A DNA stretch of 8,313 bases, taken from an uncultured Sphingobacteriales bacterium. Its GTDB lineage: Bacteria; Bacteroidota; Bacteroidia; Chitinophagales; Chitinophagaceae. A program made the translations under genes and the position numbers. The DNA is taken from positions 1 through 8,313 of the forward strand of contig CAMPKG010000143.1 of NCBI GenBank assembly GCA_946887085.1, given 5' to 3'. Shown piece after piece: positions 1 to 6,622 of this stretch. The stretch's first letter is position 1, and every line of letters begins with the position of its first letter. Below the pieces are notes generated by a model that made no database searches, was not told the origin of the DNA, and was given only the letters and a program-made list of their open reading frames with translations.

Positions 1-49
1 TTCATTTTAAAGAAAGAACTTTTTATCAATGCCGCTTTACCGACCAAAA

Positions 50-102
50 ATGAAAACATATAACATGAAAACCCAATTGTTAGCATTACAACAAATGAAA
101 AC
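50..102 (+). repeat. Three in-phase copies of ATGAAAAC
   Basis: The octamer ATGAAAAC occurs at 50-57, 65-72 and 95-102, so the copies start 15 and 30 bases apart. They therefore sit in one reading frame, each reading Met-Lys-Thr, inside a 26-codon open frame that runs from 50 to a TAA at 128-130. No ribosome binding site or convincing promoter precedes it. The repeat is seen directly. Whether it is a translated peptide, a protein-binding array or chance in AT-rich DNA cannot be told from the sequence. Confidence 0.35.
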
Positions 103-145
103 ACAATCAATTGACTGTCAATACCAATAACTGAAAAACATCCTT

Positions 146-165
146 TTATAGACAACATTCTATAA
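146..165. repeat. AT-rich inverted repeat upstream of uvrA
   Basis: Two perfect 7-base arms, TTATAGA (146-152) and TCTATAA (159-165), flank a 6-base spacer. The repeat ends 42 bases before the uvrA start codon and 24 bases before its candidate -7 box, so it lies just upstream of or across the likely -33 region. This is a usual place for an operator. It has no following T-run and is too weak to be a terminator. Regulation of uvrA through it, for example a damage response, is only inference. Confidence 0.35.
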
Positions 166-189
166 CAAATTCGGTAGCCGCTAAACCCT

Positions 190-197
190 TAAATTTG
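190..197 (+). promoter_or_regulatory. Candidate -7 promoter box of uvrA
   Basis: TAAATTTG is an exact match to the Bacteroidota -7 consensus TAnnTTTG. No clear TTG -33 element lies at the expected distance upstream. The box ends only 10 bases before the ATG, so if it is used the transcript would have a leader of a few bases. This fits the absence of a Shine-Dalgarno sequence but also makes a chance match possible. Confidence 0.35.
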
Positions 198-207
198 TCA
201 CCTGATT

Positions 208-3090
208 ATGGCAGAGAAAAAAGCCCCGGCAAAGAAGAAAGGCATCAAATCGATAGAAGGAATATCCCAGCCACAGATAGAGCATGATGACAATTCGCTG
301 TTTTCCCCGCAGGACAACAGCGAATCGATATTCATCAAAGGCGCCCGCATGCACAATCTGAAGAACGTGAGCGTGGCCATCCCCCGCAACAAATTGGTGG
401 TGGTGACCGGTGTATCGGGTTCAGGCAAATCCAGCCTGACGATGGACACATTGTTTGCCGAAGGACAACGCAGGTATGCTGAAAGCCTCAGCGCCTACGC
501 CCGCCAGTTCCTCATGCGTATGGACAAACCGGATGTGGATTATATACACGGCATTTGTCCTGCTATAGCTATAGAGCAAAAAGTAACCACGCGTACACCT
601 CGCAGCACCGTGGGCAGCATGACGGAGATATACGACTACCTGCGGCTTCTGTTTGCACGTGCGGGACGCACTTACTCGCCCGTTAGCGGCAAGGAGGTGA
701 AGAAAGACAGCGTGACAGACGTAGTCGATTATATCAGCGAATTGCCGAAGGGCACAAAGGTGCAGATCATCGTGCCGCTGATAACACGTTATGGCCGCAG
801 TGTAAAAGAAGAACTGAACATCCTGATGCAGAAAGGCTTCAGCCGTGTGCACGCAAAAACTGTCGATAAACCGATAAGGATTGAAGATGTACTGGCAGAT
901 ACCGACCCGGCGACAACAAAACTGGTAACATCGGGCAAAGAAATATACCTGCTGATAGACCGTATCGTCACCAAAGATTTTGATGAGGACGACCTGCATA
1001 GGTTAGCGGATAGTATACAAACTGCCTTTTATGAAAGCGAAGGTGATTGCCTGCTGGAACTGGATGGCAAAAAACTGGTAAACTTCAACAACCGTTTTGA
1101 AGCGGACGGGATGAAGTTCGAAGAACCTTCACCCAACCTGTTCTCTTTCAACAATCCCTATGGTGCCTGCCCGCAATGCGAAGGTTTCGGGCAGGTGCTG
1201 GGCATTGATGAAGACCTGGTAATACCAGACCGCAGACTGAGTGTATACGAAGGTGCTGTAGTTTGCTGGCGTGGCGAGAAAATGAGCGAATGGCAAGCTG
1301 CATTTGTGCGGACTGCGGCCAAATTCGATTTTCCTATACACAAACCTGTGGCCGACCTCACGAAAGAGGAATATGATTTTCTCTGGGAAGGTAATAGCAA
1401 AGTGAATGGCATACGCGATTTCTTCAAAATGGTGGAAGAGAACCTGTACAAGGTGCAGTATCGCGTAATGCAGGCACGCTACCGCGGGCGAACAGTATGT
1501 CCCACCTGCAAAGGATCGCGCCTGAGACAAGAGGCGCTGCATGTAAAAGTGGGTGGTGCTACGCTTGCCGACCTCATGTTCAAACCGACGGATGCATTAT
1601 ATCAATGGTTTACAACTCTGAAGTTGAACGAACACGATACGGTAATAGCCAAACGCATATTGATAGAGGTAGACCAGCGACTGAGGACATTGCTGGATGT
1701 GGGCCTCGGATATCTAACGCTGAACCGCCTGGCCAATACCCTGAGTGGAGGCGAAAGCCAGAGGATACAGTTAACTAAATTTCTCGGCAGCAACCTTACT
1801 GATTCATTATACATACTGGATGAACCGAGCATCGGTTTGCATTCGAGGGATACCGAACGATTAATAGGCGTGCTGAAAAATTTGCGCGATCTGGGTAATA
1901 CTGTAGTAGTGGTAGAGCATGATGAAATGATGATGCGCGAGGCCGATCATATTATTGACATGGGGCCGCTTGCCAGCCATCTGGGTGGCGAAGTTGTAGC
2001 AGCAGGCAATTATCAAGAACTGATAAAGAACAAGGCCAGCCTTACGGGAAAATACCTGAGCGGCGAGCTGAAGATAGATGTTCCCAACATCAAACGAAAA
2101 CCGAAAGGCAGCATCAGGCTGGTAGGCTGCCGCCAGAACAACCTGAAAGATGTAAGTGTCGATTTTCCGCTGAACCTGCTTTGTGTAATAACGGGCGTAA
2201 GTGGCAGTGGTAAAACCACATTGGTGAAACAAACACTCTACCCCGCCCTGCAAAAACATTTTGGCGAGGGAACAGACAGGCCTGGCCATCACCGCGCGCT
2301 GGAGGGCGACCTCGACCGAATTACTATGGTGGAGATGGTTGACCAGAACCCGATAGGCAAATCGTCGCGCAGCAATCCTGTCACTTATATCAAGGCTTGG
2401 GATGAGATACGAAAACTATACTGCAAGCAACAACTGTCTAAAATGCGTGGCTTTGCCGAAAAACATTTTTCGTTCAATACCGACGGCGGCCGTTGTGATA
2501 CTTGTAAAGGCGAGGGAGAAGTAATTGTCGAAATGCAGTTCCTGGCCGATGTACACCTTGTTTGTGAAAGCTGTAAAGGCAAGCGCTTCAAAGAAGAAGT
2601 GCTGGAGATCACCTACCGTGGTAAAAACGTTTACCAGGTGTTGGAGATGAGTGTGGATGAGGCCATTGATTTTTTCAAAGACGAAAAGAAACTGGCCAAG
2701 GCAATGCAGCCACTCAGCGATGTTGGCCTCGGTTATGTAAAGCTTGGGCAGAGCAGTGATACACTTAGTGGTGGTGAAGCTCAACGTGTTAAACTGGCAT
2801 CCTTCCTTGCAAAAGGCGTTGGCAAAGACAAAGTGTTGTTCATCTTCGACGAGCCAACCACCGGGCTGCATTTCCATGATATCAAAAAACTGCTTACTTC
2901 GTTCGATGCACTGATAGAAAAAGGACATTCCATCATCGTTATCGAACACAACACCGATGTTATCAAAAGTGCAGACTGGGTCATAGACCTTGGCCCTGAA
3001 GGTGGCATAGGCGGTGGACATCTATTGTATGAAGGTGTGCCTGAAGGATTAAAAAAGATAAAAGAAAGCCATACCGGCAAATACATGTGA
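208..3090 (+). CDS. uvrA: Excinuclease ABC subunit UvrA (damage-recognition ATPase)
   Basis: UvrA dimers scan DNA in the cytoplasm for bulky lesions and load UvrB in nucleotide excision repair. The 960 residues (E. coli UvrA has 940) hold two ABC ATPase halves. Half one has Walker A at 68-75 (K74), signature LSGGESQ at 512-518, Walker B D538/E539 and H571. Half two has Walker A at 663-670 (K669), signature LSGGEAQ at 853-859, D881/E882 and H914. Cysteine pairs C321/C324 with C431/C434, and C763/C766 with C786/C789 (19 residues between pairs), are the expected zinc sites. The cysteine or histidine ligands often seen after the first Walker region are replaced by serines (S157, S160). A lysine-rich tail of about 40 residues precedes the conserved GARMHNLKN at 45-53. 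The ATG is the first in frame with this tail and has no Shine-Dalgarno. The frame is intact. It may be one of two UvrA paralogues in the genome. Confidence 0.97.
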   Translation: MAEKKAPAKKKGIKSIEGISQPQIEHDDNSLFSPQDNSESIFIKGARMHNLKNVSVAIPRNKLVVVTGVSGSGKSSLTMDTLFAEGQRRYAESLSAYARQFLMRMDKPDVDYIHGICPAIAIEQKVTTRTPRSTVGSMTEIYDYLRLLFARAGRTYSPVSGKEVKKDSVTDVVDYISELPKGTKVQIIVPLITRYGRSVKEELNILMQKGFSRVHAKTVDKPIRIEDVLADTDPATTKLVTSGKEIYLLIDRIVTKDFDEDDLHRLADSIQTAFYESEGDCLLELDGKKLVNFNNRFEADGMKFEEPSPNLFSFNNPYGACPQCEGFGQVLGIDEDLVIPDRRLSVYEGAVVCWRGEKMSEWQAAFVRTAAKFDFPIHKPVADLTKEEYDFLWEGNSKVNGIRDFFKMVEENLYKVQYRVMQARYRGRTVCPTCKGSRLRQEALHVKVGGATLADLMFKPTDALYQWFTTLKLNEHDTVIAKRILIEVDQRLRTLLDVGLGYLTLNRLANTLSGGESQRIQLTKFLGSNLTDSLYILDEPSIGLHSRDTERLIGVLKNLRDLGNTVVVVEHDEMMMREADHIIDMGPLASHLGGEVVAAGNYQELIKNKASLTGKYLSGELKIDVPNIKRKPKGSIRLVGCRQNNLKDVSVDFPLNLLCVITGVSGSGKTTLVKQTLYPALQKHFGEGTDRPGHHRALEGDLDRITMVEMVDQNPIGKSSRSNPVTYIKAWDEIRKLYCKQQLSKMRGFAEKHFSFNTDGGRCDTCKGEGEVIVEMQFLADVHLVCESCKGKRFKEEVLEITYRGKNVYQVLEMSVDEAIDFFKDEKKLAKAMQPLSDVGLGYVKLGQSSDTLSGGEAQRVKLASFLAKGVGKDKVLFIFDEPTTGLHFHDIKKLLTSFDALIEKGHSIIVIEHNTDVIKSADWVIDLGPEGGIGGGHLLYEGVPEGLKKIKESHTGKYM

Positions 3091-3117
3091 TGGTATGGTA
3101 TTTACGGCAGAGCTGTT

Positions 3118-3672
3118 ATGAGAAAGATCCTTGCTTTACTATTGGTTGTCAGCCAATTCTCTTGCGGCACACGCGAAGAAACAACGGCTACTTCAGAGGA
3201 AACGGATACGTCCAGTTTAAATATAGAACCGGCGCTGGAAGTTGCCACCGAAGTAAGCACACAGCCCATCGATAGCTTTTGCTACCTGCAGGTTAGCGGA
3301 GCCACTAAGCAGGACACCAAATCGCTGAGGCTGGTCATAAAGAACGACGATGTAACGGGCGAGCTGATGTACCTGCCGCACGAAAAAGATGGACGCTTTG
3401 GTTTGTTATCGGGCAAAAAGAAAGGCGATACCATCCATGCTATCTGGACTTATATGCAGGAAGGTATGGAAGACACAGTCTCGGTTTCATTCGCGATCAC
3501 CGATGCAGGCGTGCTTCAGCAACGGTCTTCTTTCGATACAAGGACGCAACATGAATATCTGCCGAAAACCGGTCCCTATAACATACCGTACACACTTACC
3601 GAATGCGGTATCTTGCCACAGTACCATATCAGCAAATATTTCCGTGATACAGCTAAGGCATCGCAGCGATGA
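3118..3672 (+). CDS. Small lipoprotein of unknown function
   Basis: I do not recognise a named family. The 184-residue product starts with Arg-Lys, a hydrophobic stretch (4-11) and SQFSC, giving a probable signal peptidase II site at C16. The -3 position (Gln) is poor for the classical lipobox but tolerable in Bacteroidota. A Thr/Glu/Ser-rich linker (17-50) follows, then a strand-rich domain with C55, a turn motif DDVTGELMY (77-85), KKGDTIHAIW (101-110) and C163. It reads like a compact beta-barrel or sandwich exposed in the periplasm or on the outer membrane. The two cysteines could pair. The gene begins 27 bases after the uvrA stop on the same strand with no visible promoter of its own, so co-transcription is likely. 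Its last 20 bases overlap the end of the convergent ABC transporter gene. It is well supported as a gene; its role is unknown. Confidence 0.8.
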   Translation: MRKILALLLVVSQFSCGTREETTATSEETDTSSLNIEPALEVATEVSTQPIDSFCYLQVSGATKQDTKSLRLVIKNDDVTGELMYLPHEKDGRFGLLSGKKKGDTIHAIWTYMQEGMEDTVSVSFAITDAGVLQQRSSFDTRTQHEYLPKTGPYNIPYTLTECGILPQYHISKYFRDTAKASQR

Positions 3673-5329
3673 GGCGCTGTGTATATGGATGAGAAGGTGA
3701 CTTAAGCACTTGTATTGCATCTCCGCTTTCCACGATCCTGCCGGCCTGCATTACCATCACGCGGTCGCTGATGTAGTGGACGACTGAGAGATCGTGCGAG
3801 ATAAAGAGATAGGATAAGTTGAATTCACTTTGAAGTTCTTTGAGAAGATTGAGCACCTGAGCCTGTATGCTCACATCAAGTGCAGAAACGCTCTCATCGC
3901 AGATGATAAGTTTGGGACGTAATGCCAGCGCACGTGCTATACCAATACGCTGACGCTGACCGCCCGAGAACTGGTGCGGGTAACGCTTATATGCATCGGA
4001 TGGTAAATGGACAAGATCAAGCAGGCGTTGCGCTTCCTTCTTCAGTTCCTTACGCGGCACTATGCTGTGAACTGCAAGCGGTTCAGTAAGTATGTCACCT
4101 ACGGTCATGCGAGGATTAAGCGACGCGAACGGATCCTGGAAGATGAGCTGGATATCTTTGCGTACCTGCTTCCATTCAGCCTGCGATATTTTGGAAAGGT
4201 CTTTGCCATCGAAGATGACTTGTCCCTCTGTGATAGGCAGCAGGCCCATCAGGCTACGGCTGATGGTACTTTTACCGCAACCGCTTTCGCCAACCAGGCC
4301 CAGCACCTGACCTTTATACAGATCGAACGAAACACCATCCACCGCTTTGAACCAGCGGGTTGCTTTACCAAGCCAGTCTTTATGTTCGGTAAACCAGACG
4401 CGTAGATTGTTGACGCTAAGTAACGGTGTATCTGAGATAGTAATAACTGGTTGTGGTTGCTCGGTCAATGTTGTGGTTGCACGCCCTTTATCGGCATCAA
4501 GAAAGTCAGCTACCGTGGGCAACTGTTTGCCTTTGTGCCCGGGTGATGGCCTGCATGCCAGCAAAGCTTTGGTGTAAGGATGCACGGGGTTGTTCAGCAC
4601 TTCTGACGTAGCACCGTATTCCATCACTTCACCCTTGTACATCACCAGCACCTTATTGGCAATGTCAGCGGCAAGTGCAAGGTCGTGAGTGATGAAGACC
4701 ATTGCTGTATTTCGCTCCTGCTGTAATTGGTGCATCAGCTCTATGATCTCTTTCTGCACAGTTACATCCAGGGCCGTGGTGGGTTCATCAGCTATCAGCA
4801 GGGCTGGGTTGTTGCACATAGCCATGGCGATCATCACACGCTGTTTCTGCCCGCCTGATAGCTGATGGGGGTAACGATTGTAGATGTTATCTGGATCAGG
4901 CAATTGAACTTTGTCAAGCCATTCGATAGCCAGTTGTTTGGCCTGAACCGGGGAGATGGGTTGGTGTGTGGTGATGACTTCGAGCAGTTGCTTACCGATC
5001 TTCATTACCGGATTGAGTGAACTCATTGGTTCCTGGAAGACCATACTGATAGCATTGCCGCGCAGCCTTTGCCAGGCTGGGATGTTTGCTCCTATCAATG
5101 AGGTTGAAGTGTCTGAATGGAGCATTATGTTCCCCGCAACTGTCGCAGTTTTAGGTAGCAATCCGATGAGTGCTATTGCTGTCAGAGATTTGCCCGAGCC
5201 GCTCTCTCCAACCACGGCGAGTGTTTCGCCAGTTCCTATGGAAAATGAAAGGTCTTTTACAGCAACGAACTTTGGCTCATTGAATGCAATGGTGAGACCG
5301 CTAACTGATATGATAGGGGTACGTTCCAT
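3653..5329 (-). CDS. Peptide-type ABC transporter, fused double ATP-binding protein
   Basis: Two complete DppD/DppF-type ATPase domains sit in one 558-residue chain, the arrangement of E. coli YejF and GsiA. It should energise uptake of di- or oligopeptides or similar solutes at the inner face of the cytoplasmic membrane. Numbered from the ATG at 5329, domain one has Walker A 41-48 (K47), Q99, LSGGQ 157-161, D181/E182, H215 and HPY 250-252. Domain two has Walker A 347-354 (K353), Q398, FSGGQ 454-458, D478/E479, H512 and HPY 547-549. The HPY tails mark the oligopeptide/nickel subfamily. A low-complexity linker at about 260-300 joins them. An in-frame TTG at 5332 is possible, but the ATG forms TGATG with the AMP nucleosidase stop, so translational coupling favours it. 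Both ATP sites look active. No permease or binding protein gene is present here, so the partner and substrate are unknown. Confidence 0.93.
   Translation of the reverse strand: MERTPIISVSGLTIAFNEPKFVAVKDLSFSIGTGETLAVVGESGSGKSLTAIALIGLLPKTATVAGNIMLHSDTSTSLIGANIPAWQRLRGNAISMVFQEPMSSLNPVMKIGKQLLEVITTHQPISPVQAKQLAIEWLDKVQLPDPDNIYNRYPHQLSGGQKQRVMIAMAMCNNPALLIADEPTTALDVTVQKEIIELMHQLQQERNTAMVFITHDLALAADIANKVLVMYKGEVMEYGATSEVLNNPVHPYTKALLACRPSPGHKGKQLPTVADFLDADKGRATTTLTEQPQPVITISDTPLLSVNNLRVWFTEHKDWLGKATRWFKAVDGVSFDLYKGQVLGLVGESGCGKSTISRSLMGLLPITEGQVIFDGKDLSKISQAEWKQVRKDIQLIFQDPFASLNPRMTVGDILTEPLAVHSIVPRKELKKEAQRLLDLVHLPSDAYKRYPHQFSGGQRQRIGIARALALRPKLIICDESVSALDVSIQAQVLNLLKELQSEFNLSYLFISHDLSVVHYISDRVMVMQAGRIVESGDAIQVLKSPSHPYTQRLIAAMP
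3659..3671. repeat. Short palindrome inside a convergent overlap
   Basis: CATCGC (3659-3664) and GCGATG (3666-3671) are perfect arms around one central base. It lies entirely in the 20 bases shared by the 3' ends of the lipoprotein and ABC transporter genes. It could add a little RNA structure to the end of both transcripts, but the stem is short and has no T-run, so I do not call it a terminator. Confidence 0.3.
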
Positions 5330-6099
5330 CAAAACCTCAGGTGTTTGACAGTGAGCCCATCATTGATCAGTTGCTTAAGCGAGTCGATGCCGATACGCAG
5401 GTGCATGTCCACATACTCTTTGGTGACTGCGGTATCGCCTTCTGCGGTCTTCACACCCTCGGGTATCATTGGCTGGTCTGAAACCAGCAGCAATGCACCT
5501 GTTGGAATTTTGTTGAAGAAGCCTACGGAGAATATAGTAGCCGTCTCCATATCGATAGCCATCGCTCTTATGCGGCGCAGGTAGTCTTTGAAAGCATCGT
5601 CGTGTTCCCAGACCCTGCGGTTGGTGGTATACACCGTACCTGTCCAGTAATCACGTCCGTAGTCGCGTATAGTGGTAGATATCGCCTTCTGCAAAGCAAA
5701 TGCCGGCAGTCCCGGCACTTCAGGTGGAAAGTAGTCGCCGCTGGTACCGTCTCCGCGTATAGCAGCAATTGGCAGTATCAGGTCACCCACTTTATTCTTC
5801 TTCTTGAGGCCACCACACTTACCCAGGAACAGTACAGCTTTGGGATCAATGGCTGAAAGCAGATCCATGACCGTGGCCGCACTGGCACTACCCATCCCGA
5901 AGTTGAGAATAGTGATTCCTTCGGCTGTTGCGCATTGCATAGGTTTGTCCAGTCCAATGATCGGCATCCCGTGCATGTCTGCAAAAAGCTTGATATAATT
6001 GCTGAAATTGCAGAGAAGTATGTATTTACCGAACGAGTCCAGGTCTTGCCCGGTATAGCGGGGCAGCCAGTTCTCGACTATCTCCTGTTTGGTTTTCAT
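5329..6099 (-). CDS. amn: AMP nucleosidase, short form (nucleoside phosphorylase fold)
   Basis: The predicted reaction is AMP + water to adenine + ribose 5-phosphate, in cytoplasmic purine salvage. The 256 residues cover the PNP/UDP phosphorylase-like catalytic domain: NFGMGSASA (66-74) for phosphate and sugar contact, FLGKCGGL (91-98), DMETATIF (183-190) with the family's ribose-binding Met-Glu (M184/E185), and SDQP (207-210) with D208 as the likely base-protonating acid. E. coli Amn is about 484 residues with an extra N-terminal domain that is absent here. This shorter AMN-like type is common in Bacteroidota and I see no truncation. Within the superfamily, other purine nucleosides such as methylthioadenosine or futalosine derivatives are possible substrates. 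It is the first gene of a two-gene minus-strand operon and its stop overlaps the ABC transporter start (TGATG). The start ATG (6097-6099) follows an A/T-rich leader without Shine-Dalgarno. Confidence 0.88.
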   Translation of the reverse strand: MKTKQEIVENWLPRYTGQDLDSFGKYILLCNFSNYIKLFADMHGMPIIGLDKPMQCATAEGITILNFGMGSASAATVMDLLSAIDPKAVLFLGKCGGLKKKNKVGDLILPIAAIRGDGTSGDYFPPEVPGLPAFALQKAISTTIRDYGRDYWTGTVYTTNRRVWEHDDAFKDYLRRIRAMAIDMETATIFSVGFFNKIPTGALLLVSDQPMIPEGVKTAEGDTAVTKEYVDMHLRIGIDSLKQLINDGLTVKHLRF

Positions 6100-6109
6100 A
6101 GAATTATTT

Positions 6110-6137
6110 TAAAGTTAGCTCAAAAAGCGTACCGCAA
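6110..6137 (-). promoter_or_regulatory. Candidate promoter of the AMP nucleosidase operon
   Basis: On the minus strand, TTG (6137-6135) is followed after 17 bases by TAACTTTA (6117-6110). This matches the Bacteroidota pattern TTG-N17 to 23-TAnnTTTG except for the final base. It ends 10 bases before the ATG, predicting a very short leader. It is the best two-part promoter match in the window. Confidence 0.4.
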
Positions 6138-6162
6138 CCCCGGGCTGCTGTTAGGAGAAGTT

Positions 6163-6170
6163 TATATTTT
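6163..6170 (+). promoter_or_regulatory. Weak -7-like box before the HsdR-N-like gene
   Basis: TATATTTT fits TAnnTTT but lacks the final G, and no TTG lies at the right distance upstream. It ends 8 bases before the ATG of the plus-strand gene, in the 79-base divergent region that must also hold the AMP nucleosidase promoter. A purine stretch AGGAG at 6153-6157 is 21 bases before the ATG, too far to be a normal ribosome binding site. Confidence 0.22.
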
Positions 6171-6178
6171 TACAACGA

Positions 6179-6622
6179 ATGGTACACATCGATCCGGCCT
6201 TAGTTCAGCTCCGCACCAGACAGAATGCCGGTAAAACCTTCATCTTCGACCCTGTCCGAAAAAAATGGCTCGTACTTACACCCGAGGAATATGTCCGGCA
6301 GACGATCCTTGCTTATGTGGTCAATACGCTGTCATATCCCCCTGGGGTTATCTCTGTCGAAAAGAAGATCATGGTGGGAACAATGTCTAAGCGCTTCGAT
6401 ATAGTTGTATACGACCGCGCACATGAACCCTGGATGCTGATAGAATGTAAATCGCCGGATGTGCCAATATCGGAGAATACCCTGCGTCAATTGTTGCAAT
6501 ACCAGCAAGCAATGCAATGCAACTACTGGGTATTGTCTAACGGCCCACAAACATATTGTGCAGACGCCTGTGATATAACGGACATTAAATGGCTGGACGC
6601 CTTACCGCTTTATCAGGACTGA
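6179..6622 (+). CDS. Stand-alone HsdR N-terminal-like protein (PD-(D/E)XK nuclease fold)
   Basis: The 147-residue product resembles the N-terminal domain of type I restriction HsdR subunits (HSDR_N_2 type) but has no helicase part. Visible features are the motif PEEYVRQ (35-41) at the first helix, a strand with D74 in KRFDIVVYD (71-79), LIECKSP (87-93) giving E89-x-K91, and Gln-rich helix residues QLLQYQQ (104-110). Together D74, E89, K91 and a following Gln are a complete PD-(D/E)XK catalytic set, so metal-dependent DNA cleavage is chemically plausible. No biological role is known to me. No hsdM, hsdS or helicase gene lies in the window, so it is not a restriction system by context. It diverges from the AMP nucleosidase operon and overlaps the S41 peptidase gene by 21 bases. 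A TAG at 6152-6154 with no ATG after it fixes the start at 6179. Confidence 0.85.
   Translation: MVHIDPALVQLRTRQNAGKTFIFDPVRKKWLVLTPEEYVRQTILAYVVNTLSYPPGVISVEKKIMVGTMSKRFDIVVYDRAHEPWMLIECKSPDVPISENTLRQLLQYQQAMQCNYWVLSNGPQTYCADACDITDIKWLDALPLYQD

Noticed and set aside
77..94. TTGTT-N8-AACAA hairpin upstream of uvrA
   Set aside because: The stem is only five weak pairs and has no T-run, so it is not a credible terminator or regulator site.
421..999. 192-codon open frame on the minus strand within uvrA
   Set aside because: It lies wholly antisense to an unambiguous uvrA frame, and its translation (rich in Cys, His, Tyr and Phe) resembles no protein family.
2416..3021. 201-codon open frame on the minus strand within uvrA
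   Set aside because: It is antisense to the second UvrA ATPase domain. Its length follows from the codon bias of the real gene, and no motif or start signal supports it.
5330..5332. TTG as start codon of the ABC transporter gene
   Set aside because: The adjacent ATG at 5327-5329 gives the standard TGATG coupling with the upstream stop. TTG adds one residue and no signal.
4956..5348. 130-codon plus-strand open frame over the ABC transporter start
   Set aside because: It is a shadow of the first ATPase domain, which has all its motifs in the minus frame.
6153..6157. AGGAG as Shine-Dalgarno for the HsdR-N-like gene
   Set aside because: It lies 21 bases before the ATG, and a stop codon in frame precedes any usable earlier start. 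Other genes here lack Shine-Dalgarno sequences.
6179..6622. Type I restriction-modification or other defence locus
   Set aside because: Only the HsdR N-terminal-like domain is present. No methylase, specificity or helicase gene is in the window, and the flanking genes are housekeeping.
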